Source: Vermamoeba vermiformis (Eukaryota; Tubulinea; Echinamoebida). Taken from it: 64,000 nucleotides of DNA. The notes beneath the pieces were generated by a model. That model searched no databases, was not told where the DNA came from, and saw nothing but the letters and a program-made list of their open reading frames with translations. Below are positions 34,938 through 46,369 of the stretch, piece by piece. The stretch lies in NCBI GenBank assembly GCA_045837725.1, contig JBEWZL010000265.1, positions 19,668 to 83,667 on the forward strand. Direction: 5' to 3'. Position 1 is the first letter of the stretch, and every line of letters begins with the position of its first letter. Position numbers and translations under genes: made by a program.

Positions 34938-37032
34938 TTATGGAGCGTAGTTTGTCGCATCAAGAGGTGTACCTGCAGCCACCGAAGTAGAAGCAGTTTG
35001 ATTCTGCTCGGCCACGTTCACGCTTCTAATATTCTCTTCAAGCATCTTTTCACTCGTGTTTTCAATGACCATTTGACTTGGGTTCGCTGCGTTCTCTAAA
35101 GCACGCAATCCACTCGTGTCCATCCGGTCACTATCAGCCTCAGACAAAGGTATTTTGACCGCTTGAACGTACTGCAATCGAACAGCCTTTTCTTTCAGTA
35201 CGAGCGAAGCATACGCTGATAAGAATTATTAGCAGGGTTGTACTAATAAGAGAGTGGTTTCGTACCTGAAAAGTGGATCGGACAATAGTAGCCGAAACAA
35301 ACTGGGTCAAAGTATCGAAGCAAATTCAAAGAGGCAAGTTTCTTGGCCACATTTGCAACTATAGTCAGAGGCACGCCGAGTTGTTCACTAATGTCCGCAA
35401 TATTGATTTTTTGTTCGTGATTGGAAATTGTATCGTGGCCCTTTTTGACTTCAGCACGAGACAAAGCGATGAAAATGCCATGCACAGTCTGAATGAGGTG
35501 TTAGTGCCTCTTATCCAATAGAACGATGTCCTTACCTTAAGCCACGTAGAGAGCTCGACTTCGCCACGGTAGTCGCCCAACAGTACTTGCAACAGTTTGT
35601 CATCTGATTTGGCAACGACTTGTTCAACACCCTCTGTTGCAACAGTTACGCATTAGCAACGCAAAAGTATCGCGGTATGGATATCAGTGACTAACCTCGC
35701 ACGAGAAGTTTTCCGTTAGCGATCTTCATTGTCTGCAAGAAATCTTGCACGTGACCCAAGTGACCTCCGATGAACTTGACAATGTGTGCTGCTTCACGCT
35801 CCGAGAAGTTCAGGTGGACAAGTTGTTTTTGCATGTCTTTAGTGTACACGTATGAGAATGGAACTATATCGCATCGTTGAGAGAAACCAGACACTGATAC
35901 AAGCGTTAGAAATTAGGAAACAATAGTTGGTTGAGCTTACTGTTCTCGAGCACTGAAACGATGCGTCGATCACTCGTCAATAGCATGAGTTTAATCAAGC
36001 TGTGATTGGCCATTTCGAGGAACCAGAACAGCAGTGCTTTGATTCGTGCGTTGAAATCATCGCCTTGAATTTGTGATTGAATGTCGTCGATAACGCACAA
36101 TGGAACTAATGAATGCATTAGAATGGCTGAGATCTAAATGCTAGGTAATTACCTGGGATTTCGTGCTTTCGTTCAGGTTCAAGATATTCGCGCTTTTCGT
36201 AGATGTTCATGAGGGCTGCTTTGACGAGACCAGTGACGGTTCCCAAAGCCAAGTCTTTAAGATTTTCTTTCTTCTCGCCTATGGCTCCAAAGGCCTCGGC
36301 AACTAATATAGGAATTTCTTCTGTTTTCTCTCTGATATTAATATACACGGTGTTGGTACGGCCATTGATCAGCTGTTGAACAGTGGTCGATTTTCCTGAT
36401 TTGGAAGGACCTTCAATGACTGTAATACTGTACACTTCGTCCATCTTCAGACGTGCTCGAAGTTCGTCCACTATATTCGGTTAGTAAGCACTGAGAAAAC
36501 GACAGATCCCGCTCGAGACTTACATCCAGGACGAGGCAAAAATGGCATGTTTAAACCCATCGGAGGAGCTTTATAAGGTTGCTCTAAGTGTTTAATTATA
36601 GTTGCTATCGCAGTCGCACGGGATTGTTGCCGTTCTATCCGCCTGTCTTTATACTATCGGAGGTGACAAGTAAGATCGAGATTTTGGCAGATCTTGGAGT
36701 ACCTACCCATCCATATGCAAAATTTATAACACCAACAAGACCGGCACCACCAATAGCGGCTCTGATAGACGCTTCATCGAGTTTTGTGCGCACTGATAAT
36801 CGCTAATAAAAGCAAATTAATTTTCCATCAAAAAATTCATGTTTGCGCTATTAATGCCATCAATATGTTATTAAAATATAGGAGATATTTTAGGCGTAAT
36901 TAATTATAATTTCCGAATTTTCTAAGACCGAAATAAAGATATTACCACTAGCGGCTCTTTAGGCACAACAACGGATTTTCTTAATATTTTTCCTTGGTTG
37001 AATAAATGAGCGGTCACTATTGGTTGCTTCAT
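34938..37032 (-). CDS. P-loop (AAA/STAND-type) ATPase, probably mitochondrial and membrane-attached
   Basis: The proposed first exon (37,032-36,956, MKQPIVTAHLFNQGKILRKS) splices in frame to RLSVRTKLDEASIRAAIGGA and a hydrophobic helix, giving a basic, acid-free start like a mitochondrial targeting peptide plus a membrane segment. Walker A is IEGPSKSGKSTTV near 36,395 and Walker B is VPLCVIDDIQ near 36,085. A sensor-like LLTSDRR follows near 35,965, then a helical lid and a winged-helix-like C-terminal part. The tail (35,180-34,938) is disordered and Asn/Thr-rich. The arrangement matches archaeal-type ATPase_2/STAND-like proteins found in protists and fungi; the biochemical role is unknown. 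Seven to eight short introns. Confidence 0.7.
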
Positions 37033-37142
37033 AAGGGCAGATGCCGTCCTTCTGGCAGATACGCCAACAACGTGCTTTGTTGTTGCCCACATTTAGCGAC
37101 TGGTCGAATACACGCTCGTACAAGGGCAGTATTGTGGTTGTG

Positions 37143-37168
37143 GTAAATAAATAGATAAATAAATAAAT
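37143..37168. repeat. AAAT microsatellite
   Basis: A run of AAATAAATAGATAAATAAAT-type tetranucleotides in the gap between divergent ATPase and STAT genes. Confidence 0.7.
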
Positions 37169-37371
37169 GCACACTGAATTCAGGTGTTGAAAATTCAACT
37201 TCGCTCGTATTAAACGTAGATCGCCGTAGCTGTTGATCTATCTCACAATAAACTACGGCAATTTTAATTGGGGTAATCCTTGTGATATCTCGTCTGATTT
37301 GATTCTCTGATTTTGCTTTCGACCGATCGCAAAAAATCAAATAGTGTATTCGTTCGTCAGATTAACAACAA

Positions 37372-40073
37372 ATGGAGCATCTTAATAGTCAGCCTAGTCA
37401 AGATCCATTTAACGAGTTTGGTGCAAATGGAGAGTTGTGGCGCGACATCCCCGATGAGGTTTTGAACGATATGTATAATCAGCTAGAGTATGTTAAATCG
37501 ATAATTTTATTGCACGTTATCAGCTTATTTTCTTAATTTCATTAATCGGTCAAAACTTTTCGATCATCCTTACAAAAATACTTTTTAGAATCAAATCTCG
37601 TATTAAATAATTAAAATAATTATTTCTCGGACCTACTATTCAAATGAATAATCTATAAACACATTTGCGAATATTATTTATTGTATTTAAAGCTATTGAC
37701 ATAATATTGAATTATATTATTTAAAAAATACTTCTGTTGGTCCGTTATTCTTGTAAATCATCAGCTGTATTTTTCCAGTAATATTTTTCGATTATAATTC
37801 CAATAAATTAATTTGTGCACGTTTTTTCAGGAATAGCAATAAGCGGATGGGCGGTGGCGTTTTCGACCTCAATACATCACAAGGCGTAGCTGTGCCTTCA
37901 TTATCTCAATCTGGCTTGCACGGAACGCCATTCGGTGGCCCTCCTCCCCAACCTACTTCCAATTCGCAGAATTTTTTGGGCTCGAGCACTGTGCTTACTT
38001 TCAGCTACGGTGGAATTAACAACGCGAACCTTCGTCGTGGCGACAGTCTACTAGACGGCCTTGGCGGTGCGGTGCAGCCTGTATCGACCCCAAGCGAGGC
38101 GATGGACAGCGACGCGACCGGCCAATACTCGGATGAAATGGACGCTGACGAAGAAGCACCTGGTACGTTACATGATAAGATGTGGCGTGAGAGTGTGATT
38201 TAATCGAGTGTTGCAGAGGAAATTCACCAAGAAATCGAACAGTTGAGTCCTCAAGAACGCGAACAAGTCGACAAAGCTAAACACGTAAGACTCTTACTTT
38301 GTGATTTAAAATTCAAGCGCGCTAACACGGCACAGGGCATGAACCAACTCGGTGATATGTTGGAAAAGCTTAAAATACAAATCGAGGAATACAAAGTAAT
38401 TCAATCGAAGATGTTGCAGTCGCGAGATTTGAACGTGATCAAGACACTCGTCGAACAACAACAGAAGCTCATGACAACGATTCAAATCGCATTGCAACAC
38501 TTATTTGCGATCGTTATGAATATCGTATTGGACGCAGAGAGCTTGCATAAAGTGAGTCAATCAATCGTTACCCTACTACATCCTTTGCTCACCTTAGTCT
38601 ATTTTAGCTACGCATGCTTGTGTCGAATTACCAGCTTCAAATGCAACGATTGGATTTGTTCCGTCAAGAGTGCAAGCACTACGCAGAGAACCAACAAACG
38701 ACAGGCGTGTGTGCCTTGCGTATAATGGAGCAGCCGCTGCCGCAAATCTTGTTCAAGGGCAAACAAATCGAAGAACAGTACACGCTCTGCTTGCTGACGG
38801 GCACTACACAGAATTTTGATGGCGTAAGTAATGATGTAAGCTTCGTACGTGCTCAGGCATTAAGTGCTTCAATGTACAGTTCTCTGAAGTACGTGCCGTG
38901 TTGGTTGGTCCCGAGCAGAAGGAAGGCAAAGAATCCAAGAAGAAGAAAGAAGTCGCTACTCTCGAAGTAAGTGCACTAAAAATTCGGTCCTTGTTTATTA
39001 CCGTGCTCACAATATGCAGAATGCCAGCGCAGCTTTTGATTCTTACGAGCACCAAGCACTGTTTGCCTCCATCAAAGTTAATATCTCTACACGTATGACT
39101 CCCGTGCACTTCAAGTTTGGTCTTCAAGTGCGCAATGGCGAATTTAGCATGCAAGTGGAGAGTGGTCCGAGCTACCCATTCATTGTAATCACCAACGAGA
39201 GTCAGTGGTGCGAGGCTGCTGGTAAATTGTTGCACGCCGACGCATTTGCCGACAATGCCGTAAGTGTTGTCAAATACTCATTATCAGCATTTTTCAATTC
39301 TAAACTTCATCCCGCGACAGCACGAGATTACATGGGCTCAATACGCCAATACCCTGCAGAGTCACTTCTTGCGATCAACGTGGCAGAACTCCGCAGCACC
39401 TGTTCGACCAATTCAATTCTACGAGTTCCGTTATTTCCACCAGAAGTTCTTTAGTAAGTAGCGTCTAATGCACGATGAATTCAGTTCCTAACGGTTCACG
39501 AATAGACGGTCAAGCGCGTGTCACACAGACCCAAGCCAATAAGTTCTGGGAGTGGTTCGGACAGATTTTACAAACTATCAGATTCAAGCGCCACATTGCT
39601 CAGTTGTGGGAGAACGGGTACGTGCCATGGAATACAAGTTGATGGCTACTAATATTAAACAGCATTATCTACGGGTTTATGACGAAGGAGGAATGCAACA
39701 AGGCTTTGGCCACTCAAAGTTTGGGCACGTTCTTGATTCGATTCAGCGAAAGCAACCCGGGCATGTTCGCCATTGCCTACGTGTACGAGAAACAAACTGA
39801 CGGCGTGGAGAAGATAAAGCACTTCTTGGTCAAGTCGGAGGACATTGGTTCAAACAAATCACTGCCAGACTTTTTGCGCGAGAAAGAATTGTTCCAGTAT
39901 TTACTTAAGTAAGTCCTTGCAAGCTAACATTTGAGTCGGAGATTAATATGGTATTTTATAGAATCGAACCCGAGACTGGTAAATTGACGAGAATGAGCAA
40001 AGAAACGGGCTTCAAGGAGTTCTATTCAAAGAGAAAGATGACACAACCACCGAAAGGTTACTACATTTTGTAA
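37372..40073 (+). CDS. STAT transcription factor (Dictyostelium-type)
   Basis: The start MEHLNSQPSQDPFNEF is followed by a 337-bp first intron, then a low-complexity N-terminal region. A coiled-coil domain follows (38,220-38,720; EEIHQEIEQLSPQEREQVD, QQKLMTTIQIALQHL), then a beta-rich DNA-binding domain (38,730-39,440). The linker and SH2 read FWEWFGQIL, LWENGIIYGFMTKEE and LGTFLIRFSESNPGMFAIAY near 39,740, nearly the dd-STATa pattern, with the Arg of the phosphotyrosine pocket. The protein ends PKGYYIL; a Tyr there is the likely dimerisation phosphosite. STATs are latent cytoplasmic factors that enter the nucleus after tyrosine phosphorylation. The gene seems intact. It is the second SH2/STAT-like gene in the window after 8,046-11,493. 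Confidence 0.94.
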
Positions 40074-40168
40074 AAATATTGCATTGTTTGTTTATTAAAT
40101 ATAAGATATTGTTCGATTTGGGGTGCAAAGTAAGTTGGAAAAATTCTGGATTGTAATTAATTTACGCC

Positions 40169-42657
40169 ATGCAAGAACATCACGACGTATATAACGCCGC
40201 TAGTCGTAGCGTTAAGCTTCCCGAGCTTCCATATTCGCTACATGAGCTAGAAGCAACGAGGATCGTGCGAGAGGATCTGCCTGTTGAAGGAGCGCGAGTC
40301 TTTGTTTTGCACAATTTTTTTACTGACGAGGAATGCAGTTTCTTCATCAACTCTACCGAAGGTATCAAAAGGACTTAAAATAGAATTCCAACATCCGATC
40401 AATTTTTTAATTTCCATGGCGGTCTTTATATTTACATTCCTATTAGCGCCCATAATATAGTACCAATTATTCTTTCTTTAAATTTACCATTTAACAAATT
40501 AAATCAGAAATTGGCTTTGATAACCATTCGGATTTGGCGAGTGAATACCCACCCGAATACAGAAACAACCAGCGCTTGATCGTGATATCCAAAGAACTGG
40601 GAGAGAGTGTTTGGACCAGATTACAACCGCAGCTGCATTTTAAAGACGTTAACAATATCACTCCGATCGGTTACGCTACTGAAGGACTTTGGTTGCCTTC
40701 AAGCGTTAACCCAGGCTTTTTATTTGGTCGTTACAAACCTGGCCAATATTTTAAGCCTCATTATGATGGAATGTACAAGAATTTCAAGCAAGAAGTTTCG
40801 ATCTACACGATCACCGTCTACTTGAATGACGATTATAATGGAGGAGCCGTGAATTTTATGCGCAGCAGAGAAGACCCGACTTTGCTATATACTTATGTGC
40901 CGAAACGAGGAGACGCATTAATTTTCAATCACGACGTTTACCACGAAGGCGCAACTTTGTTGTCAAGCACCAAGTATTTGGCGAGAACTTGCTTGATGTT
41001 TCAGTAAGTTATTTTATGAATAGGACGATGCGCGGTGTAGAAAAGTTGCTTACTCTTCTCAGGCGGATGTCAGATTTGTCAGATCCAAATAAGCCGTGGG
41101 AAAAAGACCCCGTGTGGCTTCAAATGCGCGAAGAATTTGCCAAGTTTGACGATATTCTGGACGAAAAAGATCCCAAGAAATTTGCCGAGACCTACATGCG
41201 CCTTCAGTCTGTGCAGTTGAAACACGCTCGATCCATCAAACCGGAATTGCATTCAGTTCTTCCACTTGAAATAATGGTGGACAGTAAGTACAACTTTATT
41301 ATATGGAGCATCGACTAACGATCATTCGAAGTATTTATGCTCCTGGACTTGCAAACGTTGGGCAGATCCATTCGTGTTTGCAAGGCGTGGCACTCGCTTA
41401 GCATTCACGGTGGAATTTGGCGCGAATTATACGCCCGAAAGTGGGGACGCACCACCGTCAATATGCTCGAGGGAATTAACGCTATTGCCGATCCTGCTGT
41501 CATTAATTGGTACGCGTAATAGTTTGCACGCACGATTGTTGACCTCCTGATTTAGGCAAGAGAAGTACAGGCTCGAAGAGTCGATCACAAATATGCATGC
41601 AGAGAAACTTATTTGCTTCGCTGGCGAATATTTTTACGCGAAGAAAGGTGCTAAAACGACCCAGTTTCTGGCCGCCGTAGTGCCAGATGCTCATCCGTGG
41701 GACAATTCCTTTTCACACTACAATTTGAGCAGCGACGGGGGAATACGCTATTTTGTTAGGCGCGGCATCGTAGGAACCTATCACTGCCCATTTTCAATAA
41801 TGGTTTATGAAGCACGCGAATTGACACACGAGGGCGTTGATTTCAGCGCCGAAAAAGCTATTATAGTGACAAATAGGTTAGCTTGGGGACCTCTCCGAGA
41901 CCCTGATTTCGTTATTGGCACCGGAATAGTATGTCACTTCGTTAAAATTCACCTCTGACCTCGTTCATAGGCTGCACCCAAAAGGTTGTTCTCACTGGAA
42001 GCATTCGGCTTGTCTGATGAATCACGCGAGCTAAATTTAAAACCCCTCCACAGGCCAGTTGATCCGTCAATTACGTGTGTTACCGATTTCAATGCGAGTG
42101 CTGTGGCTGATGCTGTACAAGTAAGATCATTGACCATTTGTCCACTTTTGTAATTATACTAATGTATACAGTGGCAGGGAGCATCGCACATTAGCTACGT
42201 TGACCGATCGTTGTGCCTTGCGTACAGCCAGGGCTGCAAAAGTGCACTCATCATTTGCGAGGAGCATGAATTCAATTGCATGCCTGCGCAGTTGACAATC
42301 ACACCTGTGATCAATTGTAAAGTAGCGCGAGAGTACGAGAGGCTTGTTGAGATTTACTATGGTGATCGTGATGAAGACAACTTAAATCAGCTCGTGGCGA
42401 TCATTAGAGATATCGTGAAAGAGATCGGTGGAGACGAAGTGATAGACTCAAGGATTTTATTTAATCGAGAAGACGAGGTTGCACAAGAGAGTTTCTTATT
42501 CATGAAGGGTGAAAAGTTGGAATCAAAATTGAAAGCGTGTGGATTCGGCATCACTTCAACTTCGAGTAAGGATGTGTTAGAAGGGGCTGATATTTTTGGT
42601 CACTCTGCTCTTTATCTTGATAGCGTAGTGTATGAAAAAACAAAAAAGTACTTTTAA
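40169..42657 (+). CDS. Prolyl-hydroxylase-type 2OG dioxygenase fused to F-box and actin-related domain
   Basis: Exons one and two encode a 2OG-Fe(II) dioxygenase: LHNFFTDEECSFF, the HxD motif KPHYDGMY near 40,760, the distal His in NHDVYHEGATL near 40,930, and the 2OG-binding Arg in YLARTCLMF near 40,985. A stop (TAA) would end this at 41,007, but a perfect GTAAGT donor at 41,004 and TCTTCTCAG acceptor at 41,062 remove it and join FQ to RMSDLSDPNKPWE in frame. The continuation holds an F-box (LPLEIMVDIFMLLD, CKAWHSL, IWRELYARKWG). After it comes a divergent actin-like domain: RRGIVGTY, AIIVTNRLAWGP, FNASAVADAVQ, SLCLAYSQGCKSALII. F-box plus actin is the layout of plant ARP8. The alternative is two genes, the second starting at ATG 41,067. 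The actin nucleotide loop is degenerate and the later actin subdomains are short. Confidence 0.75.
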
Positions 42658-42966
42658 ACCGAAACTTGTTGGATCTTGCTTGACGATCTCAAATGACGAG
42701 ACTGTTTCGGCAATCAGCTAAATAGATAAACAATTGTTACACTTTTATAACAGTCTATGTTTCGATACATCTAGATTTCGGTCACCGCATCCAAAATTTA
42801 AAATCAATTGGCAGAAGTTGATCGTGCAGTATTTACATTAACATATCGGGCAACGTTTACGAGATCATTTTAGGTATATAAGAAATTTTTAGGAACGAAA
42901 CGGTGGCGGCGTTTTTGAAACTTGAAATTAATTTTCTTGTCAACCGCTAAAATACCACAGCTCGTA
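42658..42966. other. Intergenic region upstream of the synapsin-like gene
   Basis: This gap of 309 bp holds no open frame. It should contain the promoter of the synapsin-like gene; TATATAAG at about 42,876 is a TATA candidate roughly 90 bp before the start codon. Confidence 0.4.
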
Positions 42967-44381
42967 ATGGAGGCAACAAAGCGTATCACTTTATTAATCG
43001 TGGATTTCGCTGTTAATTGGTACGGTAGGTAATAATGACATTTTTTTTCGGCTCATCCAGTCGTTTTTAGAAATATTCAAGGGAGCGACACTATCAGACG
43101 GCACGAAAATTGTGGTAGAACAGACTCGATGGAAGAACATGAATTTAGAAAGCTGGTAATAAAATACGATAATTATTCAATTAAATGGTTAATTAAATGA
43201 AAATAATTAGTACCGAGGAAGGAGTTTCAGTATTTTGCAAAGCTGAGTCCGAGCCATTTCCTTTCACCAGTCAAAAGCACGACAGAATCGTCAAGCCCGA
43301 TTTTATTCTCATTCGCAATTTTCCAACTAACTTGCACGCTCCTGACTACGGCAAATTAGTAATGGGTAATTTTTGTTTCACGATTGCGCACCGTTGTTAC
43401 TAAATACTTTGTAGGGTTAATGTTTGCTTCGGTTCCTAGCATAAACTCATTGCACAGCGTGTTCATGTGTTTGCATCGACCTCTTGTTCACGGTGAAATG
43501 GTGCGCGTACGAAACGAACAGATTCGTGACAAGTTAAAGCAGTGCAATATAACTCACAGTGGTCTCGTCAATGCGAGTACTGTTAATCTCTTGCCCGAAC
43601 GTAAGCGGTCTATCTGTATTTTAATTAACCCTAAAACGAGCTAGTAATTAATGGTGTATAGACGAGAGGAAGTTTATTCTGCCACCAATTAAAATGCGCT
43701 ACCATCCAAACCAAACTGACGAAAAAACCCCTCCCGGCATGTTCAAGCAGGCGAGTAATCTTCCGAAAAAAAGAAGAAGGGACTAACGAACTTGTCTTCA
43801 ATCAGGATGTTGAGTATCCTCTGGTTATTAAAGTTGGCACAGCGCATGTGGGTTACGGGAAAACATTTGTTAAGTCCAAACAAGAGATGGATGATCTCGC
43901 CTCAATCCTTGTCATGAATCATGACTTTTATACGTACGCAACATTCAATTAAGATTGTAATTAATTATTATGCAGCACCGAGCCAATGATTGAATTTGAC
44001 TACGAATTCCGAGTTCAAAAGATTGGTCCACATTATCGTGCATTCAAACGTGAATCTCACACAAGTTGGAAGCAGAATTGGGGTAATGTGGTGCAGACTG
44101 ATTATCCCTTGGAGGATCATCATATTGCATGGGTTGAGGCTTGCTCCAAGGTAACAGTTACATTTGATGTAAACAATTGGTTGTAACTCCATCAACTATA
44201 ATAGATTTTTGGTGGGCTGGACATGCTAGCAATTGATGTTTTGCATACAAAAGATGGTCAGGACTACATCATTGAAATTAATGATACTGCTTTTGGATTA
44301 ATGTATGAGCATGAGAAAGAAGATGCAAATTACATAAAAGAAGAAGTTCTAAAGCAAATGAACAACTTGTTTGTTGGCTAA
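42967..44381 (+). CDS. Synapsin-like ATP-grasp protein
   Basis: The start MEATKRITLLIVDFAVNWYG matches the first strand of the synapsin C domain. Conserved blocks follow in order: KPDFILIRNFPTNLHAPDYG near 43,290, GLMFASVPSINSLHSVF near 43,420, YPLVIKVGTAHVGYGK near 43,820 (the ATP-grasp lysine region), DFYTTEPMIEFDYEFRVQKI near 43,930-44,020, HYRAFKR, and FGGLDMLAID near 44,210. The last exon ends NNLFVG. In animals synapsins bind vesicles and ATP; here only the catalytic-like C domain is present, without the A/B/D/E tails, so an ATP-dependent ligase-like role is as likely. One intron (43,751-43,805) has a GC donor (CAG/GCGAGT) and is needed to hold the frame. CpG frequency drops after about 44,060, inside the gene. 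Confidence 0.9.
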
Positions 44382-44405
44382 AAGCTGAATCTCAGTTTAC
44401 ATGCC

Positions 44406-44424
44406 AATAAATTGGAAAAATAAA
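44406..44424 (+). terminator. Two AATAAA polyadenylation signals after the synapsin-like gene
   Basis: AATAAA occurs at 44,406-44,411 and 44,419-44,424, 25-43 bp after the stop codon. Confidence 0.5.
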
Positions 44425-45692
44425 CAGTTTGTATTTTTTAGAATATTTTGCATTAGTGCCAATGGCACAAATAACCTTTGATTTTTATTTCTGGGTTGAA
44501 AACAGATGAATAAATTTGATACAACAGGCATGTATTCTAATGTTAGCAAAATATATTAACAATCTTAGTGAGCCAGTTCCAAACAGCTTTGGATGGGATG
44601 AAGGAAATGGTGAAAAAGATCAAAGATTGCAGAAGGAGAGTAAATTCTGCTTTAAAATACAACAAACTCACAAGGGCCCCTATTAGGTATTTATGAAGTA
44701 GTCATCACTGGAACTGGAGACTTTATCCACATTTTCATCAAACTCTAGGTCCAACACTCCAGAAACAAAGTAACTTAGCTCCTTATGCCTTGAGGTAAGC
44801 CAACATTGTTCAATGAAGAATTTTCAGTGTGATCCAAATAGGATGGAGTGATCAGTTGTGTTTAATGCATTGATTAGATGCACAAAATTATTCTGATTCT
44901 CTTAAGAATGTGGCAAAAGTGCATGCAAGTACACCAAGTTACTGTGGTCACTTATTACCTTCAAGTTTTTGATGACTGAGTCAGTTGGATGTTTACATGG
45001 CACTTCCATAGGATGCTTTAATTTCAAATTTTATCCAAATTTGGCAATAAACTGAACTCTGCAACACTGACAGCCAATGTCCTTGTGATTGGTGGGTATT
45101 AATTGTATCAGGCCATGTTCCATGAGCCTTCATTTGGGCTTTCAATTGATTGCCCAAAGCTGGATGAGCCACCTATAATTTGGATGAGCTGAATGCTCTG
45201 CAGGTATTACATGGGTGCTTTGAGTCAGTACGAGTCCAATAGCCGTGCTAAACAAACTTTCTTCAGTGACAAATACTTGCAGTGCAGCTCATTAACCAAA
45301 TGTACCAGTTAAGTGTTGTTTAGTTGAGTAATGACACCATTATGGTAGCCTTCTGGGTAATAAAAACCCACAGGTTATGGAGTTTATAGAGCCTTTAAAC
45401 ACTGTTTTTGTCAAACTTTTGCCAAATCTGCACACAAATGTAAGCATTTGTTAGGCTTATATTACATTTTGTTGCCCTTGACATGATTTTACTGCTCTAC
45501 TGCCTGCCAAGCTCTTCTTTTCTACCTCTTTCTTACTGCATACCTCCTAAACCCATGTGATATAGATGTCAAGATGTGGTCGCCAAACAACTAAAGAAAT
45601 TTGTTAGCACTTTAACTGACAGTGGAAGTAGGAAGTTAGCAGATTAATTGTAAGCCTAGGCTTGAAATATTGAAATATACTCAAATTGATGG

Positions 45693-45910
45693 TCTTACAA
45701 GTTGCAGCTCTCTGCTAATGAGTGGTGAGAAGTTGGTGTGACTGGGACTGGATCTGATCCAACTTTCAAGTGGTTAGTATTGAAGGGTCAATTTTAAATA
45801 CTCCTACAAGTTATTGCTCTCTGGCAAGCAGTGAAGAAAAGTTGTTGTGAGTGACACTGGATCTGATCCATTTTCCAAGTGGTCAGTATTGAGGGTGTAT
45901 TTTCAAGCTA
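45693..45910. repeat. Tandem pair of about 109-bp repeats
   Basis: Two diverged copies share ACAAGTT..GCTCTCTGG, CTGGATCTGATCCA (45,748 and 45,857) and AAGTGGTTAGTATTGA-type blocks in the same order. No coding potential is seen. Confidence 0.75.
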
Positions 45911-45974
45911 TAAATATCAAAACTATTCTACTGAAAAGGCTAGGGCTGGGATGGTAGTACCCTAAAACTTTTGA

Positions 45975-46083
45975 AGAATTCTAGGCCTTTCGTCCGAAGA
46001 TCGGACGATCCCAGACCAATTTCCGAGAATTCTTGACCATTCGTCTGAAGATCAGACGATCCCTGACCATTTTCAAGAATTCT
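45975..46083. repeat. 51-bp tandem repeat with conserved hairpins
   Basis: AGAATTCT recurs at 45,975, 46,026 and 46,076. Between them lie two perfect hairpins: CGTCCGA-AGA-TCGGACG (45,991-46,007) and CGTCTGA-AGA-TCAGACG (46,042-46,058). Both arms carry the change (C/G to T/A), so pairing is preserved. Confidence 0.8.
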
Positions 46084-46124
46084 CAATCATTGTTTGACAA
46101 CTCCAATGAAAGTGGCAATACACC

Positions 46125-46288
46125 TCAATTTATGTAAAAACAGGTTGAATTTGCAGTGTTCAACGAGTTATTTACTTTGAATTCAATCATGACTGTCTTC
46201 CATCTCAATTCATGACAGCTGACATAGCTTATTGTAAATTTCATGTAAAACAGGTTGAATTCGGTGTATTCAACCAGATTTTCGTATT
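46125..46288. repeat. Two copies of an ACAGGTTGAATT..TTCAAC hairpin element
   Basis: Copies at 46,125-46,170 and 46,233-46,288 share ATGTAAAAACAGGTTGAATT followed by a short loop and ATTCAAC. A third copy lies at 47,487-47,540. The second and third copies are direct repeats that bracket the minus-strand gene at 46,370-47,317. Confidence 0.75.
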
Positions 46289-46369
46289 AACTAGTATGTA
46301 CTAACAAAATGATAAATTTAAACTTGGTTCGAGTACGTAGACTAACTTATCTAGTTTATTATAAATTGA

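Larger units (their letters stand above)
44382..46369. other. Gene-free, CpG-poor region with degenerate repeats
   Basis: About 2 kb with no open frame of note. CpG is nearly absent from 44,382 to about 45,220. The right part holds a 109-bp tandem pair (45,693-45,910), a 51-bp hairpin repeat (45,975-46,083) and two copies of a GTTGAAT/ATTCAAC element (46,125-46,170 and 46,233-46,288). The piece at 45,337-45,420 resembles 49,546-49,680. Confidence 0.6.

Noticed and set aside
41005-41007. TAA as the end of the dioxygenase gene
   Set aside because: A consensus intron removes it and continues the frame into the F-box part; kept only as an alternative.
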